Shown: positions 16,245 through 23,834 of the stretch, in pieces | Layout of the letters: every line of letters starts with the position of its first letter | Numbering within the stretch: the first letter of the stretch is position 1 | NCBI GenBank assembly: GCA_018660965.1 | Contig: JABJJH010000571.1 | Location: 1-30,162 of the forward strand | Length of the DNA stretch: 30,162 bases | DNA from: Rhodospirillaceae bacterium | GTDB lineage: Bacteria > Pseudomonadota > Alphaproteobacteria > UBA8366 > GCA-2717185 | Reading direction: 5' to 3' | The notes under the pieces: model-generated | What the model was told of the DNA's origin: nothing | Databases searched by the model: none | The model's input: only the letters and a program-made list of their open reading frames with translations | Translations under genes and position numbers: made by a program

Positions 16245-17950
16245 CTATGCCGCGCCAGCGGACCCCGTAACAGCTTGCCCGGCAATGCGCCGGTGTGTTC
16301 ATTGTCCCGCAACAAAATCTGGCCGTTCACGATCGTTGCGTTGACACCGTTCGCCATCTGTTTCAACCGTTTCGCCCCGGCGGGCAGGTCGGTGACGACT
16401 TCGGGCATACGCGCGCCCATGACGTCAGGGTCGAAGACGACGATATCCGCCGCCATGCCTTCGCGCAACAATCCGCGATCATGGAACCCCCAATGGGTTG
16501 CGGTGTCGTAGGTCACCAGCCGAACCGCTTCTTCCAGCGTGAAGGCCTGTTTTTCGCGCACCCAATGGCTGAAAATGTGCGACTGCAGGGAATTATCCAT
16601 GATCTGCGTAACGTGGGCGCCAGCGTCCGAAAAAGTGACGACGGACCGCGGGTGTTTCATCATTTCCAGCGCGTCATCCTGATTTTCATTGGCGATGGGC
16701 TGCATGAAGAACAGCTTCAAGTCGTGTTCCAGCGCCAGGTCGATCATTGTCTCGACCGGGTCGGCGTTGCGTTCCTTGGCGATGTCGGCGACCGAGCGGT
16801 GCGGCCCGGCCACGGTGTCGAGGACTAGCAGCCAGTCCCATTCCGGCGGGCGCGCTTCGGTGCCAATTACTTCCGGGCCAGTGTAGGGTTTGTTGGCGAT
16901 CTCGATCAAACGGCGTTTGGTGTCCGGGTCGCGCAGCGCGGCTTTCTGTTCGTCGAGCGATAATGCGCGAATGTCGCGCCATACATCCCAGGTGTCGTAA
17001 GGCATGTTGGTTTCAAAGGACAACAGGACGCTCAGCGCCCGGCTGTGGACCTGGACGAACAGGCGGCCGCCCTCATCGTTGGCTTTTTCGATGATGTCGA
17101 AGCAGGGCCGCCACGCGCCCGGCGCATTGCGGGTTCCGAACATGCCAAAGGTGATGGGGCGTCCGGTTTCGATGGAAAGGTCCTTCAAATCGGTAAAGTA
17201 TCGCGCCGCGCGGTCGGGCACGGCGCCATTCGGTTCGCCCGCGATTTCCATAATGCCCGCGCCCATGTTCCCCATGGCGCGCACGATGGCGGCCATTTCA
17301 TCCCAGGCGGCGGCGCGGCTCGCCACCGGGCGATTGTCGGACGTTTCGTGGTTCATGCTGCGCGACGTCGAAAATCCCATGGCGCCCGCGCGAAGTGAGT
17401 CCTCGACCTGTGCGATCATGGCGCGCAGTTCGTCTTCGGTCGCTTCCTCGGTGAATGCGCGTTCGCCCATGACATAGGTGCGCAACGCCGAATGGCCGAC
17501 ATAGCCGCTGTAGTTGATGCCTTTGGGCAAGGCGTCCAGCACGTCGAGATATTCCGGGTAGGTTTCCCAGGTCCAGTCGATGCCCGCCAGCATCGCATCG
17601 CGGGAAATGTCCTCGGCGCGCTCCAAATTCCGAAACACCAAATCGGCTTCGGTCTTGCGGCAGGGCGCCAGGGTGAAGCCGCAATTGCCCATGACGACGC
17701 TGGTGACGCCGTGATAGCAGGAACTGGTTCCAATCGGATCCCAGAATATCTGGGCGTCCATATGCGTATGGCCGTCCACAAATCCCGGTGAGACGATATG
17801 ACCTTCGGCGTCGATAATTTCGTTCGCCGGTGCGGCGATTCTGCCGATGGTCGCGATGACGCCATCCTTGACGCCGACATCGGCGCGGTAGCGTGGAAGC
17901 CCGGATCCATCGATGACCGTGCCGTTCTTGATAACGAGATCGTATTGCAA
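16241..17950 (-). CDS. Amidohydrolase family protein (N-acyl-D-amino-acid deacylase-like)
   Basis: A 569-residue metal-dependent amidohydrolase of the D-aminoacylase/dihydroorotase-like group. Seen: the N-terminal beta-sandwich strand YDLVIKNGTVIDGSG (3-17), the metal motif His61-x-His63 (VDGHTHMDAQ), Cys90 in GNCGFTLAPC, the catalytic Asp442 in TFSDAGAHV, and a C-terminal sandwich (ADIVVFDPD). The two later histidines that hold the second metal in classical D-aminoacylase appear to be missing: the positions read GIMEIAGE (about 232-239) and ITFGMFG (266-272). It may act on an N-acyl or cyclic amide other than an N-acyl-D-amino acid. The start is TTG at 17950, with AAGGA about 9 bases upstream and the family N-terminus right behind it. 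It is coupled to the OYE gene downstream. Confidence 0.9.
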   Translation of the reverse strand: MQYDLVIKNGTVIDGSGLPRYRADVGVKDGVIATIGRIAAPANEIIDAEGHIVSPGFVDGHTHMDAQIFWDPIGTSSCYHGVTSVVMGNCGFTLAPCRKTEADLVFRNLERAEDISRDAMLAGIDWTWETYPEYLDVLDALPKGINYSGYVGHSALRTYVMGERAFTEEATEDELRAMIAQVEDSLRAGAMGFSTSRSMNHETSDNRPVASRAAAWDEMAAIVRAMGNMGAGIMEIAGEPNGAVPDRAARYFTDLKDLSIETGRPITFGMFGTRNAPGAWRPCFDIIEKANDEGGRLFVQVHSRALSVLLSFETNMPYDTWDVWRDIRALSLDEQKAALRDPDTKRRLIEIANKPYTGPEVIGTEARPPEWDWLLVLDTVAGPHRSVADIAKERNADPVETMIDLALEHDLKLFFMQPIANENQDDALEMMKHPRSVVTFSDAGAHVTQIMDNSLQSHIFSHWVREKQAFTLEEAVRLVTYDTATHWGFHDRGLLREGMAADIVVFDPDVMGARMPEVVTDLPAGAKRLKQMANGVNATIVNGQILLRDNEHTGALPGKLLRGPLARHR

Positions 17951-17981
17951 ACCTGGTTCCTTTTTTGTGCTTAACGGGCTT

Positions 17982-18770
17982 CTAAAGAATTTCCACCACG
18001 CCGCGCGCCATTAGCGACAGGGACGCGACCAACAGTAAAACCTGCAAGGCGGCGTAAAACCGCTCCGGGCTGCTGGCGTGAAATAGACGGGTGCCGAGCC
18101 ATGACCCCAACAGGACGGCGGGCATCAAAATCAAACCTTCCACCAACAAGGACCAAGATACGAATCCGGCGATCGCAAGCAAGCCCAACCGGACCATGAT
18201 GAAGACCCCGGAAAGAATGATGCTGGTGCCGCGCAAGGACAACGCTGTTTTGCAGGCAAGTTTCAGGTAGACCACGAGAAAATAGAGACCGCCGCCGCCA
18301 CTGAGCGCGCCGACCAGACCGGACGAAAAGGCGAGCGAGGACGTAACCAATCGGGATCGCAGATCGACAAAGGCCGTCATTCGCTCCAACAGCCGCATTC
18401 GATCCATGATCAGCGTCACGGTGATCAACGCGCCCATGACCAGCATCAACCCGTCCGCCGCCATCATCGTGAAGAACCAGGTGCCAAGCGCAATGCCGAT
18501 GAATGTGCCGATGCACAGCGGGCGGGCGACCGTCCAGTCGGCGGTTCCAAATCCTTGCGGCAACAGATGAACCTGGGCGAATACCGCCGTGACGACGACA
18601 AGCACCACGGCGTGATGGGGCCCCAGCAACCAGGTGGTCACCAGGACAATCGGCATGTTGGAGCCAAACCCGAAGGCGCCGCGGATAAAAAACCCCGCGA
18701 AATGCGCAGCGATGACACAGGCCACCGCCCACAGCGGCACATCGGCGAAAGGAATGAAATTGACGGGCAA
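17982..18770 (-). CDS. TSUP family transporter (TauE/SafE-like)
   Basis: A 262-residue polytopic membrane protein of the TSUP (4-toluene sulfonate uptake/TauE-SafE) family, with about seven to eight hydrophobic segments. The repeated family signature is visible as GFFIRGAFGFGSNMPIV (26-42) in the first half and SSGLVGALSGGGGLYFLVVY (about 149-168) in the second. Members export or import sulfite, sulfoacetate and other organic anions. The first usable start is TTG at 18770, because a stop lies two codons upstream. No good ribosome site is visible, so a GTG ten codons later is possible. It probably heads the operon with the amidohydrolase (31-base gap) and OYE. The cargo may be the substrate or a product of that pathway. 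Confidence 0.9.
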   Translation of the reverse strand: MPVNFIPFADVPLWAVACVIAAHFAGFFIRGAFGFGSNMPIVLVTTWLLGPHHAVVLVVVTAVFAQVHLLPQGFGTADWTVARPLCIGTFIGIALGTWFFTMMAADGLMLVMGALITVTLIMDRMRLLERMTAFVDLRSRLVTSSLAFSSGLVGALSGGGGLYFLVVYLKLACKTALSLRGTSIILSGVFIMVRLGLLAIAGFVSWSLLVEGLILMPAVLLGSWLGTRLFHASSPERFYAALQVLLLVASLSLMARGVVEIL

Positions 18771-18850
18771 GGGCTATCGAGACATTGAAACTGCGGCGTG
18801 GACCCGCACTATAACAGCGTATCCACGTGATTAACCACCTGTTGGGGACT

Positions 18851-18912
18851 AGAGCAAATCGTGATTAACCGGAATCACCAAAGGTGATCCGATAAACACG
18901 TGAATTTGCTCT
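18851..18912. repeat. Intergenic palindrome, AGAGCAAAT type
   Basis: Outer arms AGAGCAAAT (18851-18859) and ATTTGCTCT (18904-18912) enclose CGTG/CACG (18860-18863 with 18897-18900) and an inner hairpin ATCACC-AAA-GGTGAT (18874-18888), extended by CGG/CCG around one bulged A. It lies in the 172-base gap between the CheZ-like gene and the TSUP gene, both on the minus strand. Palindromes with AGAGCA...TGCTCT ends are common between alphaproteobacterial genes. Whether this one is a repeat copy, a terminator or both cannot be told from one copy. Confidence 0.75.
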
Positions 18913-18942
18913 CAATTCATAAAGATAGAGCAGGTCGAAACC

Positions 18943-19671
18943 CTAATCGAATAGCGCGTCGATGCCGTCCTGATCCATGCCGTCGTCCTGCGGGCCGTGC
19001 AGCAAGTCCTTATCGGGCCGCGCGTCGTCTTCGGCGAGCGAGATGGCCTGCGTATCAGCGGTGCCGTGCTCGATTTGCCAGATTTCGATCATCTTCTGCA
19101 AGCGCGCTTCGATGTAATTGAGCGAATTGACGACTTTGTTAATCCGTTGGCCGGTGACGTCCTGAAAACTGCATGCGGTCAGCAATTCCATACTGATGCT
19201 GTCCAGCCGGTCAATGTCGGGAAGCATGCCGTCAGGATCGCCTGCGGAAACGTTGTTTCGCATCTCTGCGTTGACGGCGTCCATTTGTTCGACGTTTTCA
19301 AGGATGGTGTTCGCGGCGGTTTCCGTCGCCTTGACGACCTCGCTCAATTCCTGCGTCGCAACCGTGACGGTGGAGGTGGCCTCATCGGCGGGTTTAAGCG
19401 CCGCGACTTCCTCTTTGGTGGAGGCAATATGCTCGTTGAGGGCGTGAATTTCGGTCATGACGTGATTCACGGTGACCTTTTGTTCGCTTTCGTCTTCGAC
19501 GATAACGTCAAGCTGTGCGCACAATCGGTCGAATTTTTCGGAGAACCCTTGCTTTAACCCGGATTCGAGAGTGGATATTTTCTCCATCAAGTCGGCGATG
19601 GTCGCGTCCTTGTCTGGCGTCGCCTTCTTTCGTCTTTCGGCGGCAAACGGACGTCTATTGTCTGGCGGCAT
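18943..19671 (-). CDS. cheZ: CheZ-like chemotaxis protein phosphatase
   Basis: A 242-residue, mostly helical protein with the CheZ hallmark. The central helix carries CSFQDVTGQRINKVV, in which Asp171 and Gln175 correspond to the catalytic Asp143 and Gln147 of E. coli CheZ that dephosphorylate CheY-P. The extreme C-terminus, DGIDALFD, resembles the CheY-binding tail that follows an acidic linker. The long helices at about 20-130 fit the coiled-coil hairpin. The start is placed at ATG 19671, where AGGAG lies 8 bases upstream; a longer reading from TTG 19737 adds 22 basic residues without a ribosome site. No other chemotaxis or flagellar gene is in the window. It follows the acyl-CoA operon after 112 bases and probably has its own promoter. 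Confidence 0.82.
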   Translation of the reverse strand: MPPDNRRPFAAERRKKATPDKDATIADLMEKISTLESGLKQGFSEKFDRLCAQLDVIVEDESEQKVTVNHVMTEIHALNEHIASTKEEVAALKPADEATSTVTVATQELSEVVKATETAANTILENVEQMDAVNAEMRNNVSAGDPDGMLPDIDRLDSISMELLTACSFQDVTGQRINKVVNSLNYIEARLQKMIEIWQIEHGTADTQAISLAEDDARPDKDLLHGPQDDGMDQDGIDALFD

Positions 19672-19783
19672 TCCATGCTCCTGCGACACGCGCGCAAATT
19701 TCGACGGATTAACCCGCCTTTTTTGAGACTTTAACAAAGTCTTCCTTAAAAATCGTTAACACTAACAGGCGGAGACGCCCTTA

Positions 19784-20620
19784 TTATTTGTTTCCATCCT
19801 TGGTCTGTTTCTCCCGATAATTTTCCAACGCGCGTTGAACCATTGGTCTGCGGCGGCCATCGGGCACTTCAACGGCGAAGTCGGGGTCCTTTTCGCCCTG
19901 GGAACTGAGTAGGAACATGGCGTGCGCCGATGTAATGTGCTGGTGGAATCCCTGGGCGTCTTGCATGCCATTGACGGCATTTTTGGTCATGCGCATCTGG
20001 AATGGATCATTCTTGGCCACTTTCGCCGCATATTCCATCACTTCCGCCTCTAGCCGGTCCCGCGTCACCACCCGATTGACGAACCCAAGTTCATGCGCTT
20101 CGGCGGCATCAATGAACCGGCCCTCGAACAGTATTTCCTTCACTTTGCGCGGGTGGATATCCCAGGGAACGCTGAAATATTGAAAATTAACCGGCAGGAA
20201 CATCGCGTCTTCCGCCGCAAACACGATATCCATTGCGGACGCGATAATCCATCCACCGAAGATGCAATACCCCTGAACCCCGGCGATAGTGGGCTTTTGA
20301 ACGTTGCGCCACCGCATGGTTTTATCGACGAATTGTTCACGCGTGTGGTTGTAACGGCCGCGCACGCCTTCCTGGATGAGATATTCGCTCTTGCGGTATT
20401 CGGTTTCCTCGGGCGTTCCCAAATCATGCCCGGCGGAAAAATGGTCGCCTTCGCCGAACATCGCGATCACCCGGACGTCCGGATCGAAATTGGCCTTTTG
20501 AAACGCGTCGTCCATTTCCTCCATCATGATCGTGCTTTGCGCATTGCGATATTTCGGCCGGTTGGTCGTAATCCGGGCGATGAAGTCGCCAGTTTCGTAA
20601 CGGATGTGTTTATAGGACAT
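19784..20620 (-). CDS. Enoyl-CoA hydratase/isomerase (crotonase) family protein
   Basis: A 278-residue crotonase-fold protein. The CoA-binding and oxyanion region is clear: RPKYRNAQS (21-29), DHFSAGHDLG (59-68), IAGVQGYCIFGG (112-123) and DAAEAHELGFVNRVV (171-185). The two glutamates used by classical enoyl-CoA hydratases seem absent: the GGG-C-E-L position reads GGWII (122-126), and the following F-x-x-P-E reads FLPVN (141-145). So simple hydration is doubtful, and isomerisation, C-C cleavage or another crotonase reaction is possible. The C-terminal tail (about 235-278) is unusually polar. It lies 18 bases after the tandem CoA-transferase gene, so the same operon is certain by spacing. The natural CoA ester is unknown. 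Confidence 0.9.
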   Translation of the reverse strand: MSYKHIRYETGDFIARITTNRPKYRNAQSTIMMEEMDDAFQKANFDPDVRVIAMFGEGDHFSAGHDLGTPEETEYRKSEYLIQEGVRGRYNHTREQFVDKTMRWRNVQKPTIAGVQGYCIFGGWIIASAMDIVFAAEDAMFLPVNFQYFSVPWDIHPRKVKEILFEGRFIDAAEAHELGFVNRVVTRDRLEAEVMEYAAKVAKNDPFQMRMTKNAVNGMQDAQGFHQHITSAHAMFLLSSQGEKDPDFAVEVPDGRRRPMVQRALENYREKQTKDGNK

Positions 20621-20638
20621 GTCGAAGCGCCTTTCTGG

Positions 20639-23020
20639 TCAGCCTGCTTTTTCAAGGGGTGATTTTTCAACGCCGGTGATCCCGGCGGCCTCCAGACGAT
20701 CGTATTCTCCCGTCGTCATGGCTAGAATTCTGGCCAGAACATCGCGTGAATGCGCGCCCTTGATCGGTGAGGGCCTATCAATGCGGGCCGGGGTTCGGGA
20801 CAAATGGCATGGAATTGCGGTTTGCGGCCACGGCCCGGTTTCCGGATGATCGACAATCACGACATTGCCGCGATCGCGAAACACCGGATCATTGGCGACC
20901 TCGATCCCATTTAGGACCGGCGCCGCGATCACCCCGGCTTCGGCCAAGGCGCGCGCCAATGCGTCGCGATCCTGGCTTTTGGTCCAGGCCGCGATTTCCG
21001 CGTCGAGCGCGTCTTCGTTCGCCTTGCGGTCTCCGGCGAATTGGGTGCGCCAGCCGGGCCGCCCGGCAAGCTTACAAAGCGCATCCCATTGCGCGCCGGT
21101 TTCCACCGCAATAGCGATCCAACGATCTTCGCCTGACGCCGGGTAAACGCCATGCGGCGCGAATGTCATATGCCGGTTGCCGCGCGGCCCCGGTACGACG
21201 CCCGTTGTCGAATATTCCATCCAGGCGTCTCCGACAAAGGTGAAGTTGGCTTCCTGCATCGCCATGTCGATGGACTGGCCTTCGCCGGTCTGTTCCCGGT
21301 GGTACAGCGCCAATGCGATGGCGGAAAATCCATATAAGGCTGCCACGGGGTCGGGATACATTTGCCCGGAATTCATCGGCGTTCCGCCTTCGTACCCCAA
21401 CAGCGCTGACATGCCCGAGGCAGGTTCAATTGTGCCGCCGATAGCGGGAAGCGGCGACCAAGGGCCGGTTTGCCCATACCCTGAAATGGAGCAGAAAACG
21501 ATGTCGGGTTTGACAGCGCGTAGAGTGTCGTAATCGATGCCCAGTTTGCGCATGACGCCGGGTTTGAAATTTTCCGCGACGAAATCAGCCTCCGCCACCA
21601 ACCGCTTGAAGATATCGACGCCTTCAGGTGTGGACAATTCCAGCGTGACCGATTCCTTGCCCAAGTTCACCGAATTGAACAACGGGTTGCAATTCCAGGG
21701 GTGTTGCGCCGACGGCTGGTCGCGCAAGGCCACGGGCATGGGCGTTTCATAGGTGCCGCGCCAACTGTCAAATCGGGTGCGCGCTTCCACCTGGATAATT
21801 TCGGCGCCCATCGAACTCAATAGCTGGGTCGCCAGCGTCCCCGCCCAGGCCTGGGTCAACACCACGCCGCGATAACCGGCCAGCGGCCCCTTGCCGGTTG
21901 ATTGTTGTGAGGGTGAGGCTGTTCGCGACAGGGCTTTGTTCTCCGATAATACATTCGCTGTATCGGCGCCGGATTCGGGCAGAGCCCGGTTCAAGACGAA
22001 CGGCGTGCGCGACATCTTGAACGGCGCGCCAGGATATTTTATCCCATCGATTTTGGTAAAAAATTCCCGCGCCACCATGTTTTCACTAGTCTCCAATTCA
22101 TCCATCGTGAAGGCGGGGCCGCCCAGGACGTTGATTTCCGACAATTGCCGGAACAAATCCGCTTTGGTGAATTGCGACATTTTTTCCTGCACGCGCTCGA
22201 CGAACAAATCCTTGTGCTGTGGACGGCTGTGGGTTGCGAGTAGCCGCTTGTCGCTCGCGAGATCATCCAGGCCCAGAAATTTCATCGCGCCAGCCCAGAA
22301 ATGCGGTCGTGTCAGGGTCAGCGAGAAATACCCATCCTTGACCGGCGCGGGACCATTGGTGAAATCAATTGCTGGATGACGAGGCCAAGGCGCGTCTTGA
22401 AACAGGCTGCGCATGATCCCAGGGGCGAAGGTCGTGGACAAAACCTCGTCCATGGCGACGTCGATCTGTTGGCCCACGCCGGTTTTTCGGCGATGGATCA
22501 AGGCGCAAACCGCCGCGCCAAACGCAAGGGTTCCCGATTGGTAGGCGGCCTGAAACCCGCTGGCTTTGAGGGGTGGTCGATCGGCTAGCCCATTCACCGA
22601 GGCCCAACCCGATAACGCGTCCGCGGTCATCTCGTTGCCTGGCCAATGCGCGCGCGCCCCGGTTAGACCATGCGGTGTAACGATCACATGCACCGCGTTC
22701 GGCGATTGCCCCATGCGGTCGTCGATCCAGACCCGTTCCGGGGTTCCGGCCTGGGCGTCATCGACAATAAGATCGGCGTTGGCGAAAAGTCTTCGCCAAC
22801 TGTCATCTTCCTTGTCCAGAACCACGGATCGGCGATTCGCCAGCACGTAACGCGCCGGTATTGATTTTCCGTCAGCGTCGAAAGGCGCCAGCGCGCGGAC
22901 AGGGTGGGGGTCCCGAAGGATAACGTCCGCGCCGAAATCGGCCAGCAGCCGGCAACACCACGCGGCCGCGTAGCGCGTGGAAAGATCAAGAATATTCAAC
23001 CCGCTAAGCGCCCGGGACAT
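20639..23020 (-). CDS. Tandem class III CoA-transferase (CaiB/BaiF), two fused domains
   Basis: A 793-residue fusion of two class III CoA-transferase domains, each about 360-400 residues; single-domain members are about 400. The first domain (1-360) starts LSGLNILDLSTRYAAAWCCR and has GVGQQIDVAMDEVL (181-194). The second (378-793) starts LAGYRGVVLTQAWAGTLATQ and has VAENFKPGVMRKLG, FCSISGYGQTGPW and GEGQSIDMAMQEA. The catalytic Asp that forms the acyl anhydride is kept in the second domain (Asp557 in YPDPVAALYG) but the matching position in the first reads Ala159 (QAAYQSG), so domain 1 is probably structural. The family moves CoA from a donor thioester to a carboxylic acid. A good GGAG precedes ATG 23020. 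It sits in the SDR-SGNH-SDR-CoA transferase-crotonase operon. Confidence 0.93.
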   Translation of the reverse strand: MSRALSGLNILDLSTRYAAAWCCRLLADFGADVILRDPHPVRALAPFDADGKSIPARYVLANRRSVVLDKEDDSWRRLFANADLIVDDAQAGTPERVWIDDRMGQSPNAVHVIVTPHGLTGARAHWPGNEMTADALSGWASVNGLADRPPLKASGFQAAYQSGTLAFGAAVCALIHRRKTGVGQQIDVAMDEVLSTTFAPGIMRSLFQDAPWPRHPAIDFTNGPAPVKDGYFSLTLTRPHFWAGAMKFLGLDDLASDKRLLATHSRPQHKDLFVERVQEKMSQFTKADLFRQLSEINVLGGPAFTMDELETSENMVAREFFTKIDGIKYPGAPFKMSRTPFVLNRALPESGADTANVLSENKALSRTASPSQQSTGKGPLAGYRGVVLTQAWAGTLATQLLSSMGAEIIQVEARTRFDSWRGTYETPMPVALRDQPSAQHPWNCNPLFNSVNLGKESVTLELSTPEGVDIFKRLVAEADFVAENFKPGVMRKLGIDYDTLRAVKPDIVFCSISGYGQTGPWSPLPAIGGTIEPASGMSALLGYEGGTPMNSGQMYPDPVAALYGFSAIALALYHREQTGEGQSIDMAMQEANFTFVGDAWMEYSTTGVVPGPRGNRHMTFAPHGVYPASGEDRWIAIAVETGAQWDALCKLAGRPGWRTQFAGDRKANEDALDAEIAAWTKSQDRDALARALAEAGVIAAPVLNGIEVANDPVFRDRGNVVIVDHPETGPWPQTAIPCHLSRTPARIDRPSPIKGAHSRDVLARILAMTTGEYDRLEAAGITGVEKSPLEKAG

Positions 23021-23037
23021 GGGTCAACTCCGTATAA

Positions 23038-23796
23038 TCAGCCGCGCCCGACAAACGGCATTTTGGTCGCCATGATCGTCATGAACTGCACATTCGCGTC
23101 CAGCGGCATCTCGGCGATTTGCACGACGGCGTTGGCGACATGAACGACATCCATGCGCGGTTCAACCATGGTGGTTCCATTGGCCTGCGGCACGCCCTTG
23201 GTCATCCTGTCGGTCATCGGCGTGACGGCGTTGCCGATATCGATCTGGCTGCAGGCAATGTTGTATTGCCGCCCATCCAGCGACGTCGATTTGGTGAGAC
23301 CGGTGATCGCATGTTTCGTCGAGGTGTAGGCGACAGAAAAAGGTCGCGGCGCATGCGCGGAAATCGACCCGTTGTTGATGATCCGGCCGCCCATCGGGGT
23401 CTGGCCCTTCATGATGCGGATGGCTTCCTGGGTGCACAGGAACGACGCCGTCAGATTTGTGTCCACAACGGTTTGCCACTGTTCCAGCGTCAATTCCTCC
23501 ATCGGGACGGGCGGCGCGCCGGTACCCGCGTTGTTGAACAACACGTCCAGGCGGCCAAAGGCGTCCCTGGTTTTGGCGAACAGGGCGGCGATGTCCTTCG
23601 GGTTGGAGACATCGGCCTGGACGGCCAATCCGCGGGCGCCGTCCGACCCGGCTTCCGCGATTGATTCGGCCAGCGCGTCGGTCCGGCGGCCCACCAGCAC
23701 GACCGAATATCCCGCCTTCAGGAGGGCTACCGCCGACGCCCGGCCGATGCCCGAACTTGCGCCCGTCACGAGCGCCACTTTTTGCGATGCGTTCAT
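23038..23796 (-). CDS. SDR family oxidoreductase
   Basis: A classical short-chain dehydrogenase/reductase of 252 residues. The cofactor motif TGASSGIG is at 11-18, NNAG at about 88-91, the catalytic Ser in NNGSISAH, and Tyr-x-x-x-Lys in AYTSTKHA (about 157-163). VGRRTD (35-40), with Arg after strand 2, favours NADP(H). It uses or makes a ketone or alcohol group; the substrate is unknown. GGGAG lies about 8 bases before ATG 23796. It is packed between the SGNH hydrolase (38 bases) and the CoA-transferase (17 bases), so it probably oxidises a hydroxy intermediate in the same pathway. Confidence 0.94.
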   Translation of the reverse strand: MNASQKVALVTGASSGIGRASAVALLKAGYSVVLVGRRTDALAESIAEAGSDGARGLAVQADVSNPKDIAALFAKTRDAFGRLDVLFNNAGTGAPPVPMEELTLEQWQTVVDTNLTASFLCTQEAIRIMKGQTPMGGRIINNGSISAHAPRPFSVAYTSTKHAITGLTKSTSLDGRQYNIACSQIDIGNAVTPMTDRMTKGVPQANGTTMVEPRMDVVHVANAVVQIAEMPLDANVQFMTIMATKMPFVGRG

Positions 23797-23834
23797 TTAA
23801 CGTCTCCCGTTCCTGATGATTGGTTTATTCATTT

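Noticed and set aside
19672..19737. TTG 19737 as start of the CheZ-like gene
   Set aside because: The extra 22 residues are basic and unsupported. AGGAG is ideally spaced for ATG 19671.
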